NCBI GenBank assembly: GCA_029974035.1
Contig: JARKQG010000075.1
Coordinates: 113,936 to 177,935, forward strand
Reading direction: 5' to 3'
DNA length: 64,000 bases
From: Eubacteriales bacterium
GTDB taxonomy: Bacteria > Bacillota_A > Clostridia > Christensenellales > Aristaeellaceae
Positions 33,530 to 42,298 of this stretch are shown in pieces. A model generated the notes under the pieces. That model did not search any database. It was not told the DNA's origin and saw nothing but the letters and a program-made list of their open reading frames with translations. The position numbers and the translations under genes are program-made. Within the stretch, counting starts at the first letter, position 1; every line of letters begins with the position of its first letter.

Positions 33530-34573
33530 TCAGGCCGGCGGCCGGTCGTTCAGCAGAAAGCCGCAGGATTCGCGCACGATCAGCGTGGGTTCAAAGTGCT
33601 GTTCAAAGCCGTCCAGGTTGGCCGTCTGGGCGCTGACCAGAAGGCTCATCGCCAGGCGGCTGGTCTCCTCGATGTGCAGGTCCAGCGTGGTCAGCGGCGG
33701 GTCCGCGTAAGGGGCGAAGAACTGGTTGTCGCAGCCCACCAGCGCGATGTCCTCCGGCACGCGGATGCCGATGCGCTTCAGCTGCCGAAGGGCGCCCAGC
33801 GCCACCAGGTCGTTGAAGGCCATCAGCGCGGTGGGCCGCGCCCGCCCGCCCAGCTGCGCCAGCAGGCTGGTGACGCAGGCTTCGCCCTCCGGGGCGGATT
33901 CCCCCACGGTCATCGGATAGGGTGCCTCGCCCAGCTTTTCCATCTCGTCCAGATAGCCCTGCTCGCGGGTGTTGGTCAGCTGCGCCGAGCCCACGCCGCC
34001 AATCAGCGCGATGCGCCGGTGCCCCAGCTTGCGCAGGTGGCGGATGGCCAGGGCGGAGCAGGACGCCAGGCCCAGCATCAGGCAGGGCAGTCCGTGGCAG
34101 GCCTCGCGCAGGTTGATGGCCACCAGCGGCATTTGCCGCCGCAGCTGGAGCATGCCCTCCACCGCGGCGTCGCTGGAGGCGTCGTCGGTCACGTCGCCGG
34201 AGAAGATCACCCCGTCCAGCCGCCGCGCGATCAGCTGGTCCATAAAATCCTGGGTGAGCATGGTGCCGCGGGGAACCTGAAACAGCAGCGTCGAATGGTT
34301 GAGCCGCTCCGCCTCCAGCTGCAGCGCCACGCACATCTTGGAATAGAAGGGATTCTCGATCAGCGGGATGATGATGCCCAACGTGTGCGTCTTTTTACGG
34401 GAGAGCCCCGTGGCGACCAGGCTGGGCCGGAAGTTGTACTTGGCGACCACGGCCAGAACGCGTTCGCGCGTTTCGGCGCGGACCGGCGCGCCGCCGCTGA
34501 TCACGCGGGAGACCGTGGCGATGGACACGCCCGCCTCCCGCGCGATATCAAAAATGGTGGTATGCTCGCTCAT
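33530..34573 (-). CDS. LacI-family transcriptional regulator
   Basis: 347 residues. The N-terminal helix-turn-helix is TIFDIAREAGVSIATVSRVISG with a hinge region, followed by a periplasmic-binding-protein-like effector domain (THTLGIIIPLIENPFYSKM through DIALVGCDNQFFAPYADPPL). It would repress the divergent sugar operons and release DNA on binding a sugar. ATG 34573 has GGGAGGGG upstream. It is the first gene of the lacI-GH95-UroD operon, and an operator copy lies on its own promoter. Confidence 0.93.
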   Translation of the reverse strand: MSEHTTIFDIAREAGVSIATVSRVISGGAPVRAETRERVLAVVAKYNFRPSLVATGLSRKKTHTLGIIIPLIENPFYSKMCVALQLEAERLNHSTLLFQVPRGTMLTQDFMDQLIARRLDGVIFSGDVTDDASSDAAVEGMLQLRRQMPLVAINLREACHGLPCLMLGLASCSALAIRHLRKLGHRRIALIGGVGSAQLTNTREQGYLDEMEKLGEAPYPMTVGESAPEGEACVTSLLAQLGGRARPTALMAFNDLVALGALRQLKRIGIRVPEDIALVGCDNQFFAPYADPPLTTLDLHIEETSRLAMSLLVSAQTANLDGFEQHFEPTLIVRESCGFLLNDRPPA

Positions 34574-34613
34574 GGATGCCCCTCCCGCGGACCACATTCG
34601 GGTTATAGTATAT

Positions 34614-34642
34614 AGTATACCGGTTGATGAAAAGGTTTACAA
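34614..34642 (-). promoter_or_regulatory. Promoter of the lacI-GH95-UroD operon
   Basis: On the minus strand TTGTAA (34642-34637) and TATACT (34619-34614) with a 17-base spacer. Confidence 0.75.
34629..34640. promoter_or_regulatory. LacI-type operator on the lacI promoter
   Basis: GAAAAGGTTTAC differs at one base from the site at 34801-34812 and overlaps the -35 box and spacer of the minus-strand promoter, suggesting autoregulation. Confidence 0.65.
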
Positions 34643-34759
34643 GATGGCGCGCCCCAGGAATTCTGCATTCTGCCAGAAAACAACCGGAAGATACTGCACT
34701 GATTGAACGGGGGTTTCGGGAAAGCCGCATTATTATGTTTAGACGATGTTGTTTTTTCG

Positions 34760-34788
34760 TTGACAGGCATGGAGGCGCATGGTATAAT
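34760..34788 (+). promoter_or_regulatory. Promoter of the binding protein-permease-GH2 operon
   Basis: TTGACA (34760-34765) and TATAAT (34783-34788) with a 17-base spacer, fully consensus. Confidence 0.9.
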
Positions 34789-34800
34789 TTCGGCGAGAAA

Positions 34801-34812
34801 GTAAAGGTTTAC
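34801..34812. promoter_or_regulatory. LacI-type operator at the start of the plus-strand operon
   Basis: GTAAAGGTTTAC is an inverted repeat (GTAAA/TTTAC around GG), typical of LacI-family operators. It lies about 6 bases after the predicted transcription start. Confidence 0.75.
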
Positions 34813-34875
34813 ATTTCCTGCGGCGCATCCTACGGGCCAAGGCCCGTATGAAATAAACCATCGGGAGGGGTAATC

Positions 34876-36144
34876 TTGAAAAAGCTGGCCGTCCTTTTGC
34901 TCGCGCTGGTGCTGGCGTTCGCGCCCTTTTCGGTCATGGCCGAAGGCGCGGAAAACGCGCTGACCGTCTGGTGCTGGGACCCGGCGTTCAACATCTACGC
35001 CATGAACGAGGCCGCCAAGGTCTACCAGCAGACGCATCCGGACTTTGCGCTCAACGTCATTGAAACCCCGTGGGACGATCTGCAGACCAAGCTGACCACC
35101 CTGGCCATGTCCGGAGACCTGTCCGGCATGCCCGACATCTTTCTCTGCCAGGACAACGCCTTCCAGAAGAACGTCATCAATTATCCGGACCTGTTTGCCG
35201 ATCTGACGGGGGGCGGCGTGGACTTCTCAAAGTTCCCGGCGGCGAAGGTCGCCTATTCGGTGGTGGACGGCAAGAACTACGGCGTGCCCTTTGACAACGG
35301 CACCACCGTGCAGGCCATGCGCACCGACATCCTGGAACAGGCGGGCTACACCGTCGCCGACCTCACCGACATCACCTGGGACCGCTTCATCGAAATCGGC
35401 AAGGATGTCAAGGGCAAGACCGGGCTGCCCATGATTTCCGGCACCGCCGGCCAGCCGGACCTGGTGATGATCATGCTGCAGAGCTGCGGTTCCTCGCTGT
35501 TTAACGAGGACGGCTCGCTCAACATCAAGGACAACGCCGCGCTCAAGAAAATTATGGCGTACTTTGCCGAGATGGTCCAGGAAGGCGTCTACGTGGAGGC
35601 CAACGGCTGGGATGGCTACATCGCCACCTTCACCACCGGCAACTGCACGGGCACCATCAACGGCTGCTGGATTCTGGGTTCCATCCAGACCGCGGCGGAC
35701 CAGTCCGGCAAGTGGGCGCTGACCAACATCCCCAAGGTGGACATCGAGGGCGGCACCAACTACTCCAACAACGGCGGCTCCTCCTGGGCGGTGGCGGCCA
35801 GCAGCAAGAATTACCAGCTGGCCAACGACTTCCTGGCGGCCACCTTTGGCGGTTCCGTGGAATTCTATGAAACCATCCTGCCCTCCTCCGGCGCGCTGGC
35901 CACCTACCTGCCCGCGGGCGACAGCGACGTGTACAACCAGCCTAGCGAATTCTTCGGCGGCCAGAAGGTGTTTGCCGACATCACCGCCTACGCGGCCAAG
36001 GTGCCCTCCAACGCCACGGGCGTGTATTACTACGAGGCGCGCGACGCCGTCGCCACCGCCATCACCCAGGTGCTGAGCGGCGCGGACATCGACCAGGCCC
36101 TCGCCGAGGCGGACGCCACGGTGGCCTTCCAGATGGGCGCGTAA
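34876..36144 (+). CDS. Carbohydrate ABC transporter substrate-binding protein
   Basis: 422 residues, SBP family 1. A signal peptide (LAVLLLALVLAFAPFSVMA) ends at AEG with no lipobox cysteine. The mature part has LTVWCWDPAFNIYAMNEAA, TLAMSGDLSGMPDIFLCQD, GVPFDNGTTVQAMRTDILEQ and a C-terminal YYEARDAVATAITQVLSG, as in sugar-binding proteins of the MalE type. The start is TTG 34876 behind GGGAGGGG. It is first in a four-gene operon repressed by LacI and should bind an oligosaccharide that the two glycosidases then degrade. Confidence 0.92.
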   Translation: MKKLAVLLLALVLAFAPFSVMAEGAENALTVWCWDPAFNIYAMNEAAKVYQQTHPDFALNVIETPWDDLQTKLTTLAMSGDLSGMPDIFLCQDNAFQKNVINYPDLFADLTGGGVDFSKFPAAKVAYSVVDGKNYGVPFDNGTTVQAMRTDILEQAGYTVADLTDITWDRFIEIGKDVKGKTGLPMISGTAGQPDLVMIMLQSCGSSLFNEDGSLNIKDNAALKKIMAYFAEMVQEGVYVEANGWDGYIATFTTGNCTGTINGCWILGSIQTAADQSGKWALTNIPKVDIEGGTNYSNNGGSSWAVAASSKNYQLANDFLAATFGGSVEFYETILPSSGALATYLPAGDSDVYNQPSEFFGGQKVFADITAYAAKVPSNATGVYYYEARDAVATAITQVLSGADIDQALAEADATVAFQMGA

Positions 36145-36159
36145 ACCGGACAGCCTTCA

Positions 36160-36190
36160 GGGGGGGGCGGGGGAGGCCCCGCCCCCCTTT
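36160..36190 (+). terminator. Intercistronic hairpin after the sugar-binding protein gene
   Basis: A G-rich arm (36160-36173) pairs with CCCCGCCCCCC (36177-36187) and TTT follows. It probably reduces transcription into the permease genes. Confidence 0.65.
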
Positions 36191-36219
36191 GCACAATCCG
36201 CCGCAAGGGGGAATCGGAT

Positions 36220-37134
36220 GTGACCGCCAACCACGCCGTGAGAAAACCGCCCGGACGGGCGAAACCCTCGCTCGACAGCCGCCAGAACGTCACGGGCTGG
36301 GCTTTTTTGCTGCCGGCGAGCCTTTTGATCGCCTGGATGAACTTCTACCCCATGGTGCAGGCGGCGCTTCTGTCGCTGCAGGCAGGCCAGGGCGCAAAGC
36401 TGACCTACGCGGGCCTTCGCAACTACGAATACCTGCTCAAGGACCCCATCTTCCGACAGGCGATGGCCAACAACTTTCTGTTTCTTTTGATCCAGGTGCC
36501 GGTGATGCTGGTGCTGGCGCTGGTGCTGGCGACCCTTCTCAACGACCCGAAGCTGAAATTGCGCGGCCTCTTCCGCACGCTGATCTTCCTGCCCTGCGCC
36601 ACGTCGCTGGTGTCCTATTCGATCATCTTTCGCGCGCTGTTTGACGTCAACGGCTTTGTCAACACGATGCTGATCCGCGCGGGCATCCTGTCAGAGGGCA
36701 TCAACTGGCTCAACGGCACCTTTACGGCCCGGGCGGTGGTGATCATCGCGCTCATCTGGCGCTGGACCGGCTACAACATGGTGTTCTACCTGGCGGGGCT
36801 CCAGTCCATCGAGGGCACCATCTACGAGGCGGCCCGCATCGACGGGGCCTCCTGGTTCCAGCAGTTCACGCGGATCACGATTCCGCTGCTCCGGCCCATC
36901 ATCCTGCTGACGGCAATCCTGTCCACCAACGGCACGCTGCAGCTGTTTGACGAATCCTTCAACCTCACCCGGGGCAACCCCGCCAACATGACCATCACCA
37001 TGAGCCACTACATCTACAAGGCCACCTTCCAGCAGGTGCCCAAGTTTGGCTATTCGGCGGCCATGTCCTTTGTGATCTTCATCCTGGTGGCGATTTTGGC
37101 ACTGGGCCAGATGAAGGTGGGTGACAAACGATGA
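36220..37134 (+). CDS. Sugar ABC transporter permease (MalF-type)
   Basis: 304 residues and six membrane helices, beginning after a 25-residue cytosolic tail with TGWAFLLPASLLIAWMNFYP. The EAA loop is IYEAARIDGASWFQQFTRITIPLLRP, which docks the ATPase. GTG 36220 follows AAGGGGG. It overlaps the next permease by 4 bases. No ATPase gene is in the operon, so a shared MsmK-type ATPase elsewhere is expected. Confidence 0.92.
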   Translation: MTANHAVRKPPGRAKPSLDSRQNVTGWAFLLPASLLIAWMNFYPMVQAALLSLQAGQGAKLTYAGLRNYEYLLKDPIFRQAMANNFLFLLIQVPVMLVLALVLATLLNDPKLKLRGLFRTLIFLPCATSLVSYSIIFRALFDVNGFVNTMLIRAGILSEGINWLNGTFTARAVVIIALIWRWTGYNMVFYLAGLQSIEGTIYEAARIDGASWFQQFTRITIPLLRPIILLTAILSTNGTLQLFDESFNLTRGNPANMTITMSHYIYKATFQQVPKFGYSAAMSFVIFILVAILALGQMKVGDKR

Positions 37135-37940
37135 AGCGGGCGCTGGCCACATCGTTCAAATACCTGTTTCTGACCATCGCGGCGCTGCTTTCGGTGTTTC
37201 CGCTGTACTGGATGGCGGTGTCCGCCAGCAACAAAAGCGCGGTGGTGCTCAGCGGCTGGCTGCTGCCCGGCGGCAACACCGCCGCCAACTACCGGGCACT
37301 GATCGCCGGGCAGGACGTGTGGAACGCGATGAAGAATTCCTTCGTCAACGCGTTTTTGCAGACGTTTCTGGCGCTTTTGGTGTGCTCGCTGGCGGGCTAC
37401 GGCTTTGAGATCTACCACGACCGCGCCAAGGACCGGGTGATGTCGGTTCTGCTTCTGGCCATGATGGTGCCCTTCGCGGCCACGCTGATCCCGTTGTTTC
37501 GGATGTTCTCGCGGATGGGGCTGCTCAACACCTATGCCGCCTTCATCCTGCCGGGCATCTCCACGCCCTTTTTGATCATGATGTTCCGGCAAAACGCCCG
37601 CGCGTTCCCCCACGACATCATCGAGGCCGCGCGCATCGACGGCCTGACGGAGGTCGGCATCTTCTTTCGCATGTTCATCCCGACGATGAAGTCCACCTAT
37701 GCGGCGGCCATGACCATCACGTTCATGAACGCCTGGAACAACTACCTGTGGCCCAAGGTGATCATGCAGACCAACGAATCCGTCACCATGCCGATGCTGA
37801 TCGCAAACCTGATCGCCGGCTATGTGACGGACTACGGCGCGCTGATGCTGGCGGTGCTTCTTTGCACGCTGCCCACCATCGTGATCTTCTTCGCGCTTCA
37901 GAAGTTCTTCACCGAGGGAATCGCCGGGTCCGTAAAATAA
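37131..37940 (+). CDS. Sugar ABC transporter permease (MalG-type)
   Basis: 269 residues and six membrane helices, typical of the second permease of MalFG-like importers. The EAA loop is DIIEAARIDGLTEVGIFFRMFIP, and the family ending FFALQKFFTEGIAGSVKG-like is present. ATG overlaps the TGA of the previous gene. It forms the membrane channel with the MalF-type protein, and the GH2 gene follows 13 bases later. Confidence 0.92.
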   Translation: MKRALATSFKYLFLTIAALLSVFPLYWMAVSASNKSAVVLSGWLLPGGNTAANYRALIAGQDVWNAMKNSFVNAFLQTFLALLVCSLAGYGFEIYHDRAKDRVMSVLLLAMMVPFAATLIPLFRMFSRMGLLNTYAAFILPGISTPFLIMMFRQNARAFPHDIIEAARIDGLTEVGIFFRMFIPTMKSTYAAAMTITFMNAWNNYLWPKVIMQTNESVTMPMLIANLIAGYVTDYGALMLAVLLCTLPTIVIFFALQKFFTEGIAGSVK

Positions 37941-37953
37941 ATGGAGGTGCCCC

Positions 37954-40900
37954 ATGAAAGAGATCAAGCCCACGCTGGACTGGCTTTCCGACCCACGGGT
38001 CTTTGCCGTCAATCGGCTGGATGCCCATTCGGACCACGAGGTGTTTCAAACCCCCGCGGAGGCCGACCGCGGGCGCAGCGGCCTTGAAATGTGCCTTGAC
38101 GGCGAGTGGAAGCTTCGCTATGCGCCCGGCCCGGAGGGGATGGCGGAGGGCTTCGAGCACCCCGGTTATGATGTCTCCGGCTGGCGCACGGTGCGGGTGC
38201 CCGGCTGCCTGGAGCTGTCCGGCTGCGGGGTTCCCCAGTACCTCAACATCCAATACCCCTGGGACGGGCGGGAAGGCATCCGCCCGCCGCAGATTCCGCG
38301 GGAGAACCCGGTGGCGGAGTACGTCACCGACTTTTGGCTGCCGGAGGATTTTCCCGCGGGGCGGGTGGCGCTGAGCTTTGACGGTGCGGTGACCGCGCTC
38401 TACGCGTGGGTCAACGGAACCTTCGTCGGCTATGCCGAGGACGGCTTCACGCCCTCCCGCTTTGATGTGACGGAGGCGCTGCGGCCGGGCAAAAACCGCC
38501 TGGCGGTCCGGCTGTTCCGGTACTCCACCGCCTCCTGGCTGGAGGATCAGGACTTCTGGCGCTTTACCGGGCTGATCCGCTCCGTGCGGCTGACGGCCCA
38601 CCCCCGGGCCCACGTGGAGGATTTGTCCGCCAGGGCGCTTCTGGAGGAGGACTTCAAAAACGGCCTGCTGGACCTGCGCCTTCGGCTCTCGCTGCCCGAA
38701 GCCGAGGCGGTGTCCGCCCGGGTCGAGCTGACGGACGGGGCCGGGCGCGAGACGCTGTGCTTTGAACTGCCCGCGAGCCCCGAAACCCGGATCATCCACC
38801 CGGTGCCCGCGCCCGAGCGGTGGAGCGCGGAGGCGCCCAGCCTGTACCGCCTCCGGGTCACGCTGACGGGGCCGGAGGGCGCGATCGAGGTGGCGCAGAC
38901 CCACGTCGGCTTTCGCCGCATTGAGATCAGGGACGGCCGCATGCTGCTCAACGGCAAGCGCGTGGAACTGCGCGGCGTCAACCGCCACGAGTTCAGCCCC
39001 GTGGGCGGGCGCACGCTGACGGAGGCGGAGATGCTGTCGGACATCCTGGAAATGAAGCGCAGCAACATCAACGCGCTGCGCACCTGCCACTACCCCAACG
39101 ACAGCCGGCTGTACGCGCTGTGCGACCGCTACGGCATCTACGTGATCGACGAGGCCAACCTGGAAACCCACGGCACCTGGTCGATGCCCCGGGGCCTCGA
39201 CGCCGGGCGGGCCGTGCCCAATGACGACCCCCTTTGGCAGGACGCCGTCAACGACCGCGCCCGGTCGATGATCGAGCGCGACAAAAACCACCCGTCCGTG
39301 CTGATCTGGTCCTGCGGCAACGAGAGCTATGGCGGCGAGGTGCTGTACAACATGGCCAGCCTCATGCGCGAGATGGACGATACGCGCCCCGTCCACTACG
39401 AGGGCGTGTCCGCCGACCGGCGCTTTAACGGTACGTCGGACATCGAAAGCCGCATGTACGTCCGGCCCTGGGACGTGGAAAAGGCCCTTGAGGCGGGCCC
39501 GGACAAGCCCTACATCCTGTGCGAATACGCCCATGCGATGGGCAACGCGGTGGGCAATCTTTTCAAGTACACCGAACTCATGGAAAAATACCCGATGTTT
39601 CAGGGGGCGTTCATCTGGGATTACATCGACCAGGCGCTTATCACCACCGCGCCCGGCGGCGGCGCGCGCTACGCCTACGGCGGCGACTTCTTCGACCGGC
39701 CCAACGACCGCAGCTTCTGCGCCAACGGCCTTCTGTTTGCCGACCGCACGCCCTCACCCAAGATGCAGGAAGTCAGGTACCTGTATCAGCCGGTGAAGAT
39801 TCTGCCGGAGGCGGGCGGCGTGCGCCTTGTCAACCGCAACCTCTTTGTCGGGACGGAGGGATACGTGCTGCGCTACGCGCTTTTGAAGGACGGGGCGGAG
39901 ATCGCCTCCGGCCGCGCGATCCCCCGGGTGGCGGCGGGCGAAACCGCGTTCTTGCCGCTGGACCTGCCCGAATGCCGCGAGCCCGGCGAATACGCGCTCT
40001 GCTGCGCGCTGTGTCTGGCCGAGGACGCGCCCTGGGCCCCCAGGGGATATGAGCAGATGCACGGGCAGCATGTGTTCCGGGTGGAGGGCCCGGCGGCGGC
40101 GCCTGAGGGTGATGTGCGCCTGGTGCCGGGGGATTGGAACATCGGCGCCTTCTCCGGCGGCGTCCGCGCGCTCTTTTCGCTGCCGGAGGGCGGCCTGACC
40201 TCCTACCGCGGGGCGGATGGGCCGGAGCTCATCGAAACGCCCTTCCGGCTGAGCCTGTTCCGGGCGCCGACCGACACCGACCGCGGAAACGGGTTCGATG
40301 GGGACATGGCCTTCTGGCGCGCGGCCAGCGAGTGCGCGCGCCTGGCGGACGTCCTGCCCGCACCGCCCGGCGAGCCGCCGAAGATCACCTTCCGCTACGC
40401 GCTGCCCATCGCAAAGGATGCCTTTGCCGACATCGCCTACCGGATGCTGCCGGGCGGCGCGGTGCGGGTATCGCTGAACCTGCCGGGGGTGCCGGGCATG
40501 GGCCCGGTGCCCGCCGTGGGGCTTTCGCTGCGGCTGCCCAGGCGGTTTGACAGGGTGCGCTACTACGGCCTGGGCCCGGAAGAAAACTACGTTGACCGGC
40601 TGGCCGGCGCGCGGCTGGGCGTGTTTACGACCAGCGCGGAAAAAAACCTCACCCGCTACGTGGTGCCGCAGGAATGCGGCAACCGCGCGGGGGTGCGCTG
40701 GCTGGAAGTGACGGACGAGGGCGGCGCGGGCCTTCGCGTAGACATGGACGGCGCGCCGCTGGAAATTTCGGTGCTGCCCTACACCGCCGGCGAGCTGGCG
40801 TCGGCGCGGCACCCGGACGAGCTGCCGCCGGTCACCTATACGGTGCTGGATGTGGCGGCAAGGCGCATGGGCGTCGGCGGCGACGACGGCTGGGGCGCCC

Positions 40901-40971
40901 GCACCCATCCGGAATTTCTGATCGACGGAGAGGCGCCCCACGCCTTCTCGTTTGTCATCCGGCCCCTGTAA
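37954..40971 (+). CDS. lacZ: GH2 beta-galactosidase (LacZ type)
   Basis: 1005 residues, full LacZ size. It has the N-terminal sugar-binding domain (LDGEWKLRYAP), Ig-like domains, TIM barrel with the acid/base Glu457 in WSCGNESYGG and nucleophile Glu524 in ILCEYAHAMGNAVGN, and the C-terminal beta-galactosidase small-chain domain (RFDRVRYYGLGPEENYVDR). No signal peptide, so cytosolic. GGAGG precedes ATG 37954. As the last gene of the LacI-controlled importer operon it likely removes galactose from the imported sugar after fucose release. Confidence 0.94.
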   Translation: MKEIKPTLDWLSDPRVFAVNRLDAHSDHEVFQTPAEADRGRSGLEMCLDGEWKLRYAPGPEGMAEGFEHPGYDVSGWRTVRVPGCLELSGCGVPQYLNIQYPWDGREGIRPPQIPRENPVAEYVTDFWLPEDFPAGRVALSFDGAVTALYAWVNGTFVGYAEDGFTPSRFDVTEALRPGKNRLAVRLFRYSTASWLEDQDFWRFTGLIRSVRLTAHPRAHVEDLSARALLEEDFKNGLLDLRLRLSLPEAEAVSARVELTDGAGRETLCFELPASPETRIIHPVPAPERWSAEAPSLYRLRVTLTGPEGAIEVAQTHVGFRRIEIRDGRMLLNGKRVELRGVNRHEFSPVGGRTLTEAEMLSDILEMKRSNINALRTCHYPNDSRLYALCDRYGIYVIDEANLETHGTWSMPRGLDAGRAVPNDDPLWQDAVNDRARSMIERDKNHPSVLIWSCGNESYGGEVLYNMASLMREMDDTRPVHYEGVSADRRFNGTSDIESRMYVRPWDVEKALEAGPDKPYILCEYAHAMGNAVGNLFKYTELMEKYPMFQGAFIWDYIDQALITTAPGGGARYAYGGDFFDRPNDRSFCANGLLFADRTPSPKMQEVRYLYQPVKILPEAGGVRLVNRNLFVGTEGYVLRYALLKDGAEIASGRAIPRVAAGETAFLPLDLPECREPGEYALCCALCLAEDAPWAPRGYEQMHGQHVFRVEGPAAAPEGDVRLVPGDWNIGAFSGGVRALFSLPEGGLTSYRGADGPELIETPFRLSLFRAPTDTDRGNGFDGDMAFWRAASECARLADVLPAPPGEPPKITFRYALPIAKDAFADIAYRMLPGGAVRVSLNLPGVPGMGPVPAVGLSLRLPRRFDRVRYYGLGPEENYVDRLAGARLGVFTTSAEKNLTRYVVPQECGNRAGVRWLEVTDEGGAGLRVDMDGAPLEISVLPYTAGELASARHPDELPPVTYTVLDVAARRMGVGGDDGWGARTHPEFLIDGEAPHAFSFVIRPL

Positions 40972-40979
40972 AGAAAAAC

Positions 40980-41003
40980 TGCCCGCCGCATGCATGCGGC
41001 GGG
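40980..41003 (-). terminator. Palindromic hairpin after lacZ, terminator-like on the minus strand
   Basis: GCCCGCCGCATG and CATGCGGCGGGC pair perfectly; on the minus strand it is followed by AGTTTTTC. On the plus strand no T run follows. Confidence 0.55.
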
Positions 41004-41008
41004 CGTCA

Positions 41009-41200
41009 GACCATCGACAAAGGCCCCATAGGCTTCAACCGTTCCCGGCGACCAGCGCGCCGGGAACGCGTTTGGTCCATCAGTGCGCACACGATGGACC
41101 AAACAATACCATACGTCAGCACACCGCCCGGAAATCCCGGGGATTTCAGGTGTGCGCAGCCACTTTCCTTCGCATCAAAAACCCGCAGGGTTTTTGATGC
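41009..41200. repeat. Dispersed multi-hairpin repeat, copy A
   Basis: About 192 bases between the convergent lacZ and TIM-barrel genes. It begins GACCAT, then CGTTCCCGGCG/CGCCGGGAACG (41040-41068), TTTGGTCCATC/GATGGACCAAA (41071-41103), a nested GCACACC...GAAATCC/GGATTTC...GGTGTGC helix (41119-41155), and GCATCAAAAACCC/GGGTTTTTGATGC (41172-41200). The order and many bases match copy B at 62658-62846. No coding frame is apparent. Confidence 0.75.
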
Positions 41201-41213
41201 CCGGAGACGGCCG

Positions 41214-42002
41214 TCATCCAAGGCGGTTGATGGCGCGGACGGCCTCGGCCGTGGTGGTCATCGGGAACAGCTCAAAGCCGACGATGCCGTCGTAGCCGCT
41301 CTCCTCCAGTTGCCGGAATACGCGGGCATAGTTGATTTCGCCGGTGCCCGGCTCGTGGCGCCCGGGCGCGTCCGCCACGTGGACGTGGCCGATTTGCCCG
41401 GCGTAGCGGGCGATGGTGTCGCACAGCGCGCCCTCGTTCAGCTGCATGTGGTAGACATCATAGAGAATCTTGAGCATGGGGGAGCCGATCAGCCCGGTCA
41501 GCTCCGCGGCGGTGCGGGTGCGGGTGAGAAAATAGCCCGGATGGTCTGTGGCGGTGTTGAGGGCCTCCAGGTTCATGCGGATGCCGCTGTCCTCCGCCAG
41601 TTTCGCGCACTCGGCCAGCCCCGCGTAGAGCGACGAGAGCTTGACCGCTTCCGAAAGCTCCGAAAAACTGTCGGCGGCCGCGCCGCCGGGGCCCAAAGCG
41701 TTGGAGAGCAGGGTGACCGCCCGCGCGCCCAGCCGCAGGGCGGCGTCCACCGATTCCTTCAGTTGATCCAGATAGCGCATCCTGTGGGCGGGGTTGACCA
41801 GCGAGTAATCCTGGCCGCCGTTGAAGTTGCTGATGCCCACGCCGGCATCCCGCGCCGCGGCCGCGACCGCGCCCAGGTCCTTGTCCCGCCAGCCCCAGAA
41901 CTCCACATAGGCAAAGCCGTCCTTCTTTGCCGCCTCAAAGCGGTCGAGAAACGGCTTTTCCAGATACAGGGTTTCAATGCACGCGCACTTGGGAAATTTC
42001 AT
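41214..42002 (-). CDS. Sugar phosphate isomerase/epimerase family TIM barrel (hydroxypyruvate isomerase-like)
   Basis: 262 residues, AP-endonuclease-2-like TIM barrel. AYVEFWGWRDKDLGAV and GVGISNFNGGQDYSL open it. Likely metal ligands are Glu in MNLEALNTATDHPGY, Asp and His in YDVYHMQLNEG, His in IGHVHVADAPGRHEPG and Glu in VGFELFP. Homologues interconvert hydroxypyruvate and tartronate semialdehyde, or ketoses. Substrate is uncertain. ATG 42002 has AAAGGA 8 bases upstream. It lies 94 bases after rpmF and may be read through from it. Confidence 0.85.
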   Translation of the reverse strand: MKFPKCACIETLYLEKPFLDRFEAAKKDGFAYVEFWGWRDKDLGAVAAAARDAGVGISNFNGGQDYSLVNPAHRMRYLDQLKESVDAALRLGARAVTLLSNALGPGGAAADSFSELSEAVKLSSLYAGLAECAKLAEDSGIRMNLEALNTATDHPGYFLTRTRTAAELTGLIGSPMLKILYDVYHMQLNEGALCDTIARYAGQIGHVHVADAPGRHEPGTGEINYARVFRQLEESGYDGIVGFELFPMTTTAEAVRAINRLG

Positions 42003-42095
42003 GCCGTTCATCCTTTCTCGGGCGGGCGCCGGCGGCCCCCGGCAAAGAGAAGCAAAGGAAAAGCCCCCGTCCATGGACGAGGGCCGATGAGATCC

Positions 42096-42296
42096 TTACT
42101 TCGCCTGCTTCTTTTCGCTCTCCATGTCGATGACCTTCTGCCCATCGTAGTACCCGCAATGCTTGCACACGCGGTGGCTCAGCTTCATCTTCTGGCAGCG
42201 CGGGCACTTGACAATGCCGGGCACGCTCAGCTTCCAGTTCGCGGCGCGGCGGGAGTGCTTGCGCGCCTTTGACGTTTTATACTTCGGTACGGCCAT
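42096..42296 (-). CDS. rpmF: Large ribosomal subunit protein bL32
   Basis: 66 residues, start [18 protein letters not shown] and a four-cysteine zinc ribbon (CPRC...CKHC) as in zinc-type L32. It follows yceD with a 2-base gap, the conserved yceD-rpmF pairing. GGAGGTG precedes ATG 42296. Confidence 0.97.
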   Translation of the reverse strand: MAVPKYKTSKARKHSRRAANWKLSVPGIVKCPRCQKMKLSHRVCKHCGYYDGQKVIDMESEKKQAK

Positions 42297-42298
42297 GG

